Source: Gnetum montanum
Lineage: Eukaryota; Streptophyta; Gnetopsida; Gnetales; Gnetaceae
Length of the DNA stretch: 35,756 bases
Assembly (NCBI GenBank): GCA_015680685.1
Contig: MNCI01003473.1
Location: forward strand, 88,635-124,390
Direction of reading: 5' to 3'
Shown one piece after another: positions 10,091 through 20,310 of this stretch (positions are counted from its first letter, which is position 1; the number at the start of each line of letters is the position of its first letter). Under the pieces are notes generated by a model. It did no database searches. It worked only from the letters and a program-made list of their open reading frames with translations, and was not told the DNA's origin. A program made the translations under genes and the position numbers.

Positions 10091-11250
10091 TAACGAAATG
10101 CCATGAGGACTACTAATTTACAATCGGCTTCTCAATGCCTTCCCCTCTCAATAAAAGACCTTTCTTCCAAACCAAAAGTCCTTCAAGGTTCTCACATACA
10201 CCTATGGTTGATGACCCTACTTCTCCCTTATCCTCTACTCCTTTATTAGAGAACCCTTCAAACCAAATGCCTCCTAAACTACATACCATGATGTTGATCC
10301 ATGTTGTGACAGATTGGATAAAGGCTTGTCATCTTCCTAGGAAAGGATTTGATCTTGGGAGTCCCCTCATTTATTAGCAAATCATTGGGAATGAGCCTTT
10401 CAAGGTTCTTCTAGACTCAGGTTCTAATGTGAAGTTGATTTTTCATGAAATGTACAAAGCCTAAAACCTACCTCCACTTAAGAAGAGCAATATTCATCTT
10501 GAATTGGTAATCAAATTATCATTATTCCCTTGGAACTATTGGAGGACATTGTGAACACTATCTTTGGGTGGTCCTATCCTACTAACATCCTAGTGATTCA
10601 TGTTGATAACTAGAAGGGGGACTTTACAATCATCATGGGAAGGGCTTGGTTGAGCACCATTGATGCATGTCTAGAAATCAAATATCTTTCTTTTGAAATT
10701 TCCAAGAAAAATGAAAAGATAAAGAGGAAGCACATTCCATGCATCGCATATAGTGACATAGGATGTAACTATGTGTAGAAATTATGGTTTGTAAAATGCA
10801 CATCTATCATAGCATGCAAACAATGTGTCAATGTGACAGAAATTCACAGGTGCTTGTATGCAACAGTCACAAAATAAGAGGACATCTAGTGGTTGAGAGC
10901 TAAAATTGATAGCAACTCAAAAATTTTCATGGAATCAACTAAGAGCCTGACAAGTGCCTACATTGAAGGCATGGATGAACTAAAGCAAGTTCATTGCCAA
11001 CTCTCTATGATGAATCTGATAAAAACCAATTAGGAAGAGTTGCAGATCCCTAAAAGCTTTAAACAAGAGCTCCTTAAGTTGAAATCATTACCAACTAGAA
11101 TGGAATATGTATTTCTGAACAATGAGAACCCAGTTACAATAAATGCTAACCTTGCTTCTGTGCAGAAAAAGAAGTTGTTGCAAGTGGTCAACAACCTTTG
11201 CTTAGTCATATCCTAAAGTCACTAGGATTAATCCTAGGATATTCTAGCAC
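10091..11250 (+). pseudogene. RE2 aspartic protease and PR-RT linker, decayed
   Basis: Retropepsin-type protease that would process Gag-Pol. The active-site motif LDSGSN is at 10,411-10,428 within VLLDSGSNVKLIFHEMYKA, with catalytic Asp present. The second conserved part reads MGRAWLSTIDACLEIKYLSFEI (in pieces, about 10,637-10,703). The linker at about 10,930-11,150 (MDELKQVHCQLS, ELQIPKSFKQELLKLKSLP) is colinear with the RE1 linker. Several stops occur, including one right after the first KKRPFF-like stretch and one at about 10,378. The order gag-PR-RT matches gypsy pol. Confidence 0.83.
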
Positions 11251-12160
11251 CACATTTACACATATATTTTTATCAAGCCAAAGAGGTAGCTGCAGTGATG
11301 ATTAAACCCCAAACTCAAGAAAATCATGAAAGAGGAGATGAAAAAACTCCACAAAGTGGGGTTCATCTATTCCATTGTGGATAGTAAGTGGGTTAGCCCA
11401 CTTGTGATGATGCCAAGGAAAGGTGGAAAATGGAGTATCTACATTGATTTTAGGCTATTGAACATGGCAACTTACAAAGATTACTATTAATGAACTAGGT
11501 GTTGGATACCATTTCTAGGCATTACTACTATAGCTTTTTAGATGATTATAGTGGATATAACCAAATTGAGATTACACAAAAGGATTAGACCAAAACAACA
11601 TTTACAAGTCCTTGGGGAACTTTTTCATATAGAAAGATATTGTTTAGCTTGTGTAATGCCCCTACTACATTCCAATGCCTTGTCCTAAGCATCTTACAAC
11701 AACAGATTGGTAGTGGGGTGGAAGTCTTCATAGATGACTTCTCCACCTATGGGACTAGATTTGAGCAAGCTATGGAACATCTTGAGCAATTGTTGAAAAG
11801 GTGTGTGGAAACAAACCTTAGGCTCAACTAGCAAAAAAGCCACCTAATGATCCAAGAACATATTATTTTGGGACAGAATTTCTAAAAAAGGACACAAGGT
11901 GAACCTCAAAAAGATAAGTGTCATCCAAGGAATTACCAAACAACCAAAAATAGTCAAAGATATGAGTTCATTCCTTGTACATACTAGCTACTACTAGTGA
12001 TTTATTGAGAATTTCTCTAAGATTGCTAAACCATTGGTGGAGCTAACAAAGAAGGATGGTCCATTTTTTTGGACCAAGGAAAGTGATCATATATTATAGC
12101 ATCTTAAGCAAAAGCTCATGAAAACTCAAACTCTATGAGCACCTAATTAGTCTAGACCTT
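11251..12160 (+). pseudogene. RE2 reverse transcriptase, decayed
   Basis: Reverse transcriptase of RE2. Recognisable blocks on the plus strand: KWVSPLVMMPRKGGKWSI at about 11,389-11,440 (needs a frame change), DYSGYNQIEI at about 11,544-11,573, PWGTFSYRKILFSLCNAPTTF at about 11,610-11,670, and the catalytic FIDD at 11,727-11,738 followed by FSTYG. The CVETNLRL block follows at about 11,800-11,825, then a stop. The connection domain with KRTQGEPQ-like text at 11,885-12,130 is heavily frameshifted. FIDD rather than FMDD (RE1) is a conservative change; both Asp are kept. Inactive because of the many stops. Confidence 0.87.
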
Positions 12161-12600
12161 TCCACATCATAATGGATGCATCAAATTATGTCTTGGAAGC
12201 CATGCTCAGGTAGTTGGATGACCAAAAATGAGCTTACTAGATCCACTGTGCAAGCAAAACCATTGTGGGTGCATAGATAAACTACACCACAATAGAGAAG
12301 GAATTGATGGTGATGGTGTTTTCCTTGAAGAAATGTAGGCACTATGTGCTTGGGTACAAAGTTTCCATGTACATAGATCATAGTGTAATTTCATTCCTTA
12401 TGAACAAACCAACGGTGAGCCCCCATATTATATGGTGGCTTGTGATCTTGTAGGAATTTAATCTTATGATGGTAGATCGAAAGGGAACTAAGAACATGCT
12501 TTCTAACAACTTGTCTTGGTTGCAATGGGACAATAAAGAGGAGGAGAGCCCACATTTAGATCAATTCCCTAATGAATTTTTCTTTTCCATAGCTATAACT
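12161..12600 (+). pseudogene. RE2 RNase H domain, decayed
   Basis: RNase H of RE2, beginning PFHIIMDASNYVLEAML (about 12,157-12,207); the first catalytic Asp is retained, unlike RE1. Next come INYTTIEKELMVMVFSLKKC (about 12,277-12,336), YVLGYKVSMYIDHSVISFLM (about 12,343-12,402) and the C-terminal KNMLSNNLSWLQWDNKEEE (about 12,490-12,546). Stops at about 12,230-12,240, 12,270 and 12,452 inactivate it. It is directly followed by the tether NWYNHILTYLLTQEIPQEW (about 12,622-12,680) into integrase. Confidence 0.84.
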
Positions 12601-13870
12601 AAATAAATGGCCAATGAATCTAATTGGTATAATCACATTCTCACCTATCTTCTCACTCAAGAGATACCACAAGAGTGGGATCATAGGAAGAAACAACAAT
12701 TTTTTCACTAGGTGAAACACTTCACAGAAATGAATGGACACCTTTACAAGGTGTGTATCGATGGCTTGGTTCGTTGGTGTGTTCCTAATGCTGATAAATT
12801 GTGCATTTTCCAGGATGCTCAGGAGGGTCCTTGTGGGTGCCACTATGTTGGGAGATGCACGACCATTAAGATCCTCATGGTAGGGTATTATTGGCTAACA
12901 CTCTTCAGGGATGCTCAACAATTCATCCATTCTTGTGGATGTTGTCACCGTTATGGTGGAATGACTATTCATATGGAAGGACCTCAGCAATGGATCCAAC
13001 CACTAGAGCCCTTCAAAATTTGAGGCATTGACATCATGGATCCTATCACATCCATGTCAAATGGAAAGACATACATCATAGTCATTGTTGACTATTGTAC
13101 GAAATGGGAAAAAGCTATAGCTGTCACTAATTGCACATATTCTATGGTTATTCAATTTATATAAAAAATGTTTTAAATAGGTTTGGTGTGCCACATGCAC
13201 TTATTTTTGATAATGAAACTCACTTTACAAGCACTACCTTTCGAAAACTCATGCAACACTTGGGGGTTGAACATAAATTAACAACACCCTATCACCTCCA
13301 AGCCAACGATCAAGAAAAGGTTATAAATAGGGAAATCACAAAGATCCTAACAAGAACTATTAGTAAATATAGGATGGTTTGGAGCATAAAACTCAATAAT
13401 TCCCTTTGTGGCTACCACTCCACATGGAAATTTCCTATTAGCTACTCTCCTTATGAGCTTTTGTATGGAAAAATGCCAACACTTCCAATTCAAGCTAAGC
13501 TTCATACATTATCAACAGCTTGTGACCTTGACCTTAACCTAAGTCTAGCACAAAAAGAAAAATTCATAAACCTCAACTTTCTAGACAAGAATCAATTGGT
13601 AGCCCTATCATCTAACAAGTTGCACAAGGCATTCAACAACCACCGACATGACCTTAGAATTAGGAAAGTCAAGTTTCAACCAAGAGATAGGGTCCTCTAT
13701 TGGAATCCCACACATGTACCACAAAGAACCAAGTTCCAAATGTTGTGAAAGGGGTCTTATGTTATCTATGAAACCATTTCTTCTAGGGCCATGTTAATAT
13801 ACAAACCTGAAACCCAAAACAAGAAACTATTAGTCAACATGCAATAAGTCAAACCTTTCCATAAGCCCAA
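12601..13870 (+). pseudogene. RE2 integrase, decayed, catalytic Glu to Lys
   Basis: Integrase of RE2. The N-terminal zinc-binding part lies in an open stretch 12,712-13,020 (GPCGCHYVGRC, then FIHSCGCCHRYGG). The first catalytic Asp is in GIDIM (codon 13,030-13,032), immediately after a TGA that replaces Trp of the usual WGID. The second Asp is in FDNETHF (13,209-13,211). Exactly 35 residues later, at 13,317-13,319, where the family has Glu, the codon is AAG (Lys). The open stretch 13,131-13,748 is 205 codons, the longest in the window, and covers the core and C-terminal domain to QPRDRVLYW. At least one frame change separates the first and second Asp. The C-terminus ends near 13,870 (KKLLVNMQ). 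Confidence 0.9.
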
Positions 13871-15400
13871 AAGAGCTAGTGACTAGAACACCTCAATAGA
13901 TGGACATGCATGCTCAATTTTTTGGATCTCCTCCTTTCAACTCAATCATGGAGGAGATGGCCATCCATGATGATCCATTAAAATGGCTCCTCAATTTTTA
14001 CACTTTTTTGTTTTACACCTTTTTATTTTTACACTTTTTTGTTTTATACCATTTTTTTGTTTTACATTGTCTTTAGTACATTTTTCTCTTTCTTAGATAT
14101 TTTACTTTATTTAGTTTTAGTTTTCTAATAATTTTCCTAATGTTTTTTTTGTTTCTCTCTATTGTTGATAGGACTAAGTGCAACTGTAGCTGTTAATTGA
14201 TGGTGGTTTCTACTATAATGTTATTTGATTGCTAATGTATATATTGTATCTTTAAATTTTGGTGGTGATAACTAAGACATGGTTTCTTTCTCATGATAAC
14301 AAGCAATGAGTCCATGTCATCCACCCATCCACAAAACTCTATGGTGTTTCTTATTTTGAAAAAATGAGGTCCCTTCCTTAATGAAACGTATAATGAACTT
14401 GTGACCTTGGTAGTTTCTAAACTTGGGAAAGATTAAAAGGATAGGCAAGGGTGTAACTTCAAAGGATTTCTCACCATTTCGTTGTTGACCAATAAATGGA
14501 AACTAAAAGTCTTTGCATGGTGTGGTTTCCATTGAAAATAAAAATATAAATAGAAAATAAAAAAAATAATGGGAACTCAAAGCACATCCCCTAGACAAAA
14601 TAATGAGCTACAAGCATTGGTTATGGGACTAGAAAGATATTTTATCCAAGCCTAAAGGTCCCCTCTAACTAAGGTCCATCTTCCCTCATGCTTCTCTTTT
14701 CTTTACTTAGGAATGATGATTAATCTCTAGGAATGCTCTTGTGTCTTCAAGGGGTGGATTGGTCTTAGAGTGTTGATGTGAAGTCATTGAAAGTCATTGG
14801 TTTTGATTTAGACTAAGGATGGTTGTTATTAAGTCATATTAACCACAAAATCCACAAGGGACTTCATGTGACCATGATACAAAACTCCATTTCACTCTTT
14901 CTCATCCACCTATGCTTTCCATACTTCACCTCATTATTAATTTTTCATCTTTTGTTTAATGTCTTAGTTTGATGTCCTAAAATTCTTAGGTAGATTCTTA
15001 CAGGATTTAGTCCTTAACTTGAATACCTCACAACCATTAATCATCCATGGGATCCACTAAATCCTTAGTTTTATGGCATGTAAGGGCATTAAAGGCATGA
15101 GCTTGCTATGGGAGGACCAACTTGAATACCTCTTGGTTGGGCTAGTTAAGTTTCTTATCCTTAGGCATTTTACATTCAAATCTTTCATGCTCCATATCGA
15201 TTATGTCTAGTTTTACACTCCTTTTTAAGTTTCTCCATTCATTCTCCTAATAAAAACTCCTTTTTGCAAAATATCTTGCCCTCTTCAAGAATTTCTTCAT
15301 GCTGATGGCCTTTCTAGGTCTCTATGGACTCCAATCTCATGTCAAAACTCTTTGTTTTTGGCCTAATTTTGAAAGTTTAAAAATTGTCTTTTGGCTATGT
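13871..15400 (+). other. RE2 long 3' noncoding region, first part
   Basis: No coding sequence is supported. It starts with a T-rich patch (13,997-14,068) of imperfect units around CACTTTTTTGTTTTAC, which is also present, reversed, in RE1 (about 230-320) and RE4 (25,105-25,345). Two blocks are shared with other copies: CAATGAGTCCATGTCATCC at about 14,308-14,326 (RE1 about 80-100; RE4 about 25,000-25,030) and TTATGGGACTAGAAAGATAT at 14,622-14,641 (RE4, three related copies). Such a long 3' noncoding segment is usual for Athila/Tat elements. Confidence 0.7.
13997..14068 (+). repeat. T-rich imperfect tandem repeat
   Basis: Three to four imperfect copies of a unit near ACACTTTTTTGTTTT occur right after the integrase tail. 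Comparable A/T-rich arrays sit at the same place in RE1 and RE4, so it is an old feature of the family, possibly only replication slippage. Confidence 0.6.
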
Positions 15401-15495
15401 CAATGGGATCCCGTCAATGTAGCCCCTCACATTGACACAACCTCTTATATAGGATCCCATCAATGTAGCCACAAAATCCTATAAATACCATGCAA
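15401..15495 (+). promoter_or_regulatory. Promoter-like patch with repeats before extra ORF
   Basis: Two copies of GGATCCC(G/A)TCAATGTAGCC (about 15,406 and 15,452) flank a partly inverted CACATTGACAC. About 10 bp after the second copy is CCTATAAATACC, with TATAAATA at 15,480-15,487. The reverse complement of the second copy (CATTGATGGGATCCTATA) closely resembles the U3 motif of the RE2 LTR (TATTGATGTGATCCTATA, about 19,067). A repeat cluster followed by TATAAATA is the same layout as the LTR promoters of this family. I infer a possible internal promoter for the downstream ORF; transcription is not shown. Confidence 0.45.
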
Positions 15496-15648
15496 TACTT
15501 TGAAAATTTTTACCATTTGCTTCAAACATAAAAGGAGTTTTTGCATTTTTTAAGAGCACAAAGCCTTCTAGAGCCCATAATTTTCAAATCATTTGTCAAA
15601 TTCACGTCATTCTTCACTCCTATAGCTATTAGAGGTAAGCTCTACATT

Positions 15649-18600
15649 ATGGGAGCCACAAACCTTAGGTTTTCGATGAAAATGTTTTTGGAAGTTTTTA
15701 ACTCCCATAAGGTTTGACCAATAAAATAACATTAAAATCATTAATTTCTGACAATTAAACCTTCCTAGTGAACTCTAGTAGATATTAAAATAAGATAATA
15801 TTAAAGTAATATTAAAATGATTAATCCACCATGTTCACAACTTAGCCAAGTGTAATGAATCTAAGAGATAAGGTACTTAAATATTATAAAGTTACACATT
15901 AAATGCTAATCCTTGGCCATGTTGTGGTCATAGATGGCATTGAGACCAAAGTGTCCACAAGAAATAGGACCATTCCAACTAAAGGATAAGTGGCATAGAA
16001 CTGGAAGGGCTCAACAAGAGTAGCCCTAGGAGAAGGTAGTAGAGATGCATCAAATAGGACCTCTTCATGAGAACCCCAAAGTGAAACTTGTCCAATAGAT
16101 TCCAGAAGCTAAAATGTAGTCCCACTGAGATGAGACAACTAGACCTAGACCTAACCTTGAGGTCACTTTGACAAATGCTTGTCTAAGGAAAATTAGATCA
16201 AGGGAGATCCAAAAAATAATTCTTCCTAAACTAAAATTTGGATCCTTCCTAGAATTTACCCAAGAAGATGTCAAAGCACAACTCCAGAATTCTCCCATGT
16301 GATCCATTCTTACTTATAGTGGAGAATGGTACATGGGAGAAACATACCTATTTTGGAATAATAGCAAGGTGATGCCATAGTGAAGATCAAGGACATCTCT
16401 ATGTCCTGCTCGGTGAAAGCCATTTCTGAGGCCCTTGGGTTGCCAAAAACTAGGATAACCTTGGCAAAGATTTCAATGCAGGTGGATCCACAAGTCAAGA
16501 AGAAGTGGATCCATCGATGTTGTGGTGTTGATCATACAAAGTTTGATGCACTCACAATGGCAAAGCATGCATACTTTAAGATGGCAACCTACCACCTCAA
16601 TCTAATGGTGAGGTCCAGTAAGGTGACATCCTTCTCTACTTGTGTGTGTGGTGCTCTAAGTGAAAAATTCCCTATTAACCTTCCATAGTTAAATCTATCT
16701 GGAGATGGAGAAATGATTCAAAGAAAATGAACATGGAAAGAAGCACTCCTCTTCCCATGTCTCATTCAAAAATTATGTAGAATGGAAGGAATAGCTCGCT
16801 ATTCCAATGATACTATCAGACATGCTCCTTTTGCCTCTTGTATGGAAATGATGAAGGAAGAAGTACCTACCAAGATGATCAAAGAAGAGTAGCTGCCACC
16901 ACCACCCACTCATGAGCAAACAACACTAGAGTCCTACGCTACCATTGAGCACATGCACAAACTCTATGAGCAACTCCTATAGTACCAACAGGCAAGACTG
17001 AGTGGTGGTAAACCCTCTATCTATAAACCCGCATTTTGTCATCTCAACAAGGTAGCATGATCCATTAGTAGGATGGAGGATTCGACACCAATGTTTTCTA
17101 CCTAGAGAATGTAGGTGCCTACAAGATCAAATCCTAGCACCAAAGAGGTAATGGTGTCTCTCTCTCAACAGCAACAATTCTCAAAAATCTCTAGGAATGT
17201 TGCTACCTTTTTGATGCATTTGGAGGAGGGTGATGGGGTAATTGCTCTAGTGATGTAGCACCAAGAATAGGAGATGGTAGTAGAGGTGGTAGCTAATAGA
17301 GTGGATGATGCACTCAATTCCCTTGTGGCATCTATACTAGATGTTGCTATACTTAGAGACATGTAGGTGTCTATAAGAGCACCAAGTGGAAGATTCAGTG
17401 TAGCCAACATGAAGAGTTGTTGGACCAATTGGTAGGAACTAGGAAACTGATTTCAAATATCTTTGATGTTCTGGAAGCCATTTCAAGAAACCAATCAAAG
17501 CTACTTGAGGCTAAAGGCAAAGTTCTTATTACCAATGCCCAACTTGAAATAGCTCAAGATGAGATTCAACACTTGGTTGTAGAAGTTTGAGACCTTATAG
17601 CCTACATTACTAATCCCACCATACTCAACCAAGTAATCTTAAGAGATGAAGCTTTCTAAAAACTTTAGCAAAAACTCTAAGAGGCTAAGTATGCAAAGTA
17701 ATTAGCAATATTTGACTAGTCCTTAGCTAATGCCACCACCTACAAAATTCAAAAGGACTTGTCAGAGGTTCACTAGGAGAACATATGATTGACCCAAAAA
17801 AACCATCACTTGTGAAATGATGGGATTTAGAAAGAATAGATGGCTAAATTCATATGACAATAACAAGAGTAGCTTGCTAGAGTAAACACTAAATTAAGAA
17901 GGTTGGAAGTAGAGAATCAAAATCTCTCAATGGAGGAGGTGCATGCCCTTCACTAGAATATGCCATTGAAATCACCCCCTAGAAAAGCAAGGCCCTCAAA
18001 TTTGAAAGGGTCAAAAACAATTACAAGTATTAGGTTGGCTTACAGATACAGATCAATAAAAAACAATCCAACTGGCAAAGGTAAAGGTGAATGAGGCCCT
18101 CTAGAAGCTCCAACAAGGAGGTGATGTTTGGCAACTCATCTTTGATGGACTAAATACATACAACAAGGCTGAGATCCACCTTAAGGAGTTGTATATTGAG
18201 GAGATGACAAAGTACATGGAGCTTTCCAACCTCTGTTACTCAAATTTGGCAATTTTGACCACTAGAAGGCCAAGGTTAGAGTTGAAGAAGCAAGTGGCTA
18301 GCTTGTACCTTCTATGTAAGGTAGAGTTTAAGCACCATAAAGAGACCAAGTAGAAGCTTGAGACAGAAAATGCAAAACTCCAGGTTCTTAAGGCAAAGTT
18401 CACTTATTAGCAATCAATGATAGAGAACCTAACCAAAAGAATAAATGACTACTAGGGGTTGTGAAATACACTCAAGGCATTCAAAATAAAATGCAAACAG
18501 TTTGCTTCCTAGTTTGTCAACATTAAAAAGTTGTTCCCTTCAATGCCCTTTTCTTAGGATATTCCCATACTATCCCACATTGATGATGTTGCATGGACTA

Positions 18601-18780
18601 TGTATGATCCTAGGAGTAAGGAGGAGAAGATGAAAGCATTGTTGAATGCTTCCCATCTTTCACCAGAAGTTGCGGTTGTAGTAGGATAGCTATAACCATT
18701 ACCTCAACAACCACATGCATTGGAAGTAGGAGAAGGTTTTTTGATACCTCAAGAACCTCCATCACTTGAGACCATATGAT
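15649..18780 (+). pseudogene. RE2 extra 3' ORF, decayed, coiled-coil-like
   Basis: A degraded additional coding region between integrase and the 3' LTR, where Athila/Tat elements often carry an extra ORF (sometimes called env-like). Candidate start MGATNLRF at 15,649, shortly after AGAGGTAAGC (15,631-15,640), which resembles a splice donor. Best preserved part: 16,380-16,688, 102 codons, with KAISEALGLPKTRITLAKI and a His/Cys-containing WIHRCCGVDHTKFDALTMAKH. A ...LGLP... motif of this type is typical of plant retroelement/transposon-associated proteins. From about 17,400 to 18,500 the text becomes rich in Leu, Lys, Glu and Gln with heptad-like spacing (SKLLEAKGKVLITNAQLEIA, LARVNTKLRRLEVENQNL), suggesting long coiled coils. 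I see no clear signal peptide or membrane span, so an envelope role is not supported. Many stops; function unknown. Confidence 0.6.
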
Positions 18781-19069
18781 TTTATTCCTTGTTTTCAAGC
18801 TATTATAGGAGTTGTGCTATCAATTTTTGTCATGGTGTTCAATTTTGTAGTCATGAACACCAATTTTTGTAATGATTGTAAATCCATACACTTAGGTACT
18901 TAGTATTTATTTGTATCAATTCTATATTTGTAGTTAGTAAATAATTCCATACATTTCCAAAATTTTGTAAAGAACTTGTTCTTCATTTTGTTTACTTAAG
19001 GATGAGTTTTCATTTAGTTGTGGATGTAGGATGAAGCATCTTCCTCAGGTTGCATTGGCGAAATGCTAT
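18781..19069 (+). other. RE2 region between extra ORF and 3' LTR
   Basis: AT-rich, no coding potential. A polypurine tract should end just before the LTR, but only a weak purine patch (AAGGATGAG, about 18,999-19,007) is visible, so either the tract has decayed or the LTR starts slightly elsewhere. Confidence 0.5.
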
Positions 19070-19141
19070 TGATGTGATCCTATAGATGTAGTCATGTTGA
19101 TGCATGGTTTGATGCATTGATGTGACCCTATTGATGCAGTG
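19070..19141 (+). repeat. U3 repeat module of RE2 LTR (TTGATGYGAYCCTA)
   Basis: Two copies of TTGATGTGA(T/C)CCTAT (about 19,069 and 19,115), plus several extra TTGATGC(A/T) words, occupy the segment between the LTR start and the TATA-like box. This module is unrelated in sequence to those in the same slot of RE1 and RE3/RE5. Confidence 0.65.
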
Positions 19142-19323
19142 TCCATTCTTGCCTATAATATGCACTCACCAGCTACATTTATGACATTCCATAGTTAGTA
19201 TCCTAGTGAAGCTCTTACATTTTGTTTATTTGATAGTTAGAATATTTTCAAACTACCCACAGTAGGAGTGAGAAGTGTACGAATCTTTATTCAAATACTA
19301 ATGTACCTAAGCACCTTAATATG

Positions 19324-19328
19324 ATTGG
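19324..19328. repeat. Target-site duplication of RE3, left copy (ATTGG)
   Basis: ATTGG directly precedes the TGATGAG terminus of RE3. The identical 5-mer follows the other terminus at 23,150-23,154. Five bases is the standard duplication length for Ty3/gypsy integrases. Confidence 0.9.
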
Positions 19329-20310
19329 TGATGAGTGGCGAGGTACCCCTACACTCAACCATACAAAACGAGCGTAGCACACACAATTTGGTCGAACTTC
19401 ACAGACTAAGTGCCTACACGCCCCATGGAACACTTGGGGTTAATCATTCATTGTCTTCCTAGACTTACTTGTAGTTGTCACGGTGTATGGTTAAGTAAGT
19501 CCAAGGTATATGATTTTTATGGTCTTTTATGTTTTATCTCCTATGCTATCGAGTTGAAGGGTTGGAGAAACTAACTAACTCTAACTAATGAACTAAGTCT
19601 AAATTACCTAGCGTCAGCATCCATTCCCACTTACCGTACACACCCTGAACCGATGCAATTGCGGCTACCAAACACTAATCGTTGCTGGGATCACCACGTG
19701 TAATGCATGTGCTCGAAGTGGTCGTACTAAGGCACTTAACTAGGAGGAAAGGGTTGAGAAAATCTAATCTAGCCTAAGTGCGATGAGTAGCCGTTTCCTT
19801 GACTAATCGTACACATCTTTGTGCACAACTACCACTGGGCTTACCAAGCGCAGATCCTGAATACGCCACTAGGTTACCAAGTAGTCACACTAGATGCTCG
19901 TAATCAAGTCGTACTCATACCGCATTGCGATGAGTAGCCGATTCCTTGACTATCTATACACATCCTTAGATGCTCATAATCAAGTTGTACTCATTCCACA
20001 TTACTAGAGAAAGTAATAAATAACAATGAATAAAATCCTATTACATGCACTGCAAGGTTTATTTAGGAGGTTTGTCTTTATTTCCGTACACAACTTGTGT
20101 TCAGGTACAATGTTGCTTGAATAAAGATCCGTTCACTTTAGGACTCCTATTGCGGGCACATGGAAAATATTCTATCTCTAGAGTGATCAAACTACCAGAG
20201 TTTTCCTACTTCTAACCCAGGATGATGAAACAAGGGAGAGCCACCTCTTATTTATAGACTTGGTGGTGGACCGCGATATCACATACACGACATTGCAGGG
20301 GACAACATTG
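19329..20310 (-). mobile_element. RE3 3' LTR, inner end deleted
   Basis: Homologous over its length with the RE3 5' LTR (22,433 onward) and with the RE1 LTR. Shared blocks include GGCTACCAAACACTAATCG, CTCGAAGTGGTCGTACTAAG and ATGAAACAAGGGAGAGCCAC. It ends in the U3 dyad region (CGCGATATCAC, then GCAGGGGAC) and switches abruptly to gag at about 20,310. About 80-90 bp of U3 end are missing compared with the right LTR. A local duplication is present: GATGAGTAGCCG(T/A)TTCCTTGACTA occurs at about 19,782 and 19,927. Confidence 0.85.
20249..20256 (-). promoter_or_regulatory. RE3 left LTR TATA box
   Basis: The minus strand reads CTATAAATAAG. It is at the same place as the TATA box of the other RE3 LTR (23,025-23,032) and of RE1. 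The U3 dyad module lies immediately upstream on the minus strand. Confidence 0.6.

Larger units (their letters stand above)
19070..19328 (+). mobile_element. RE2 3' LTR, left part
   Basis: The U3/R side of the RE2 3' LTR, interrupted by RE3. The start at TGATGTGATCC (19,070) is chosen because it gives a TG end resembling TGATGAA of RE5 and puts the TATA-like CCTATAATATG (about 19,174) at the same distance as in RE3 and RE5. The part from about 19,256 (CCCACAGTAGGAGTGAGAAG ... GAATCTTTATTC ... GTACCTAAGCACC) aligns with RE5 LTR 30,727-30,790. It continues without a gap at 23,155 after removal of RE3. Combined LTR length is about 814 bp, against 808 bp for RE5. Confidence 0.8.

Noticed and set aside
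15649-18780. Retroviral-type envelope gene.
   Set aside because: No signal peptide, cleavage site or membrane anchor could be made out; coiled-coil-like text alone is not enough.
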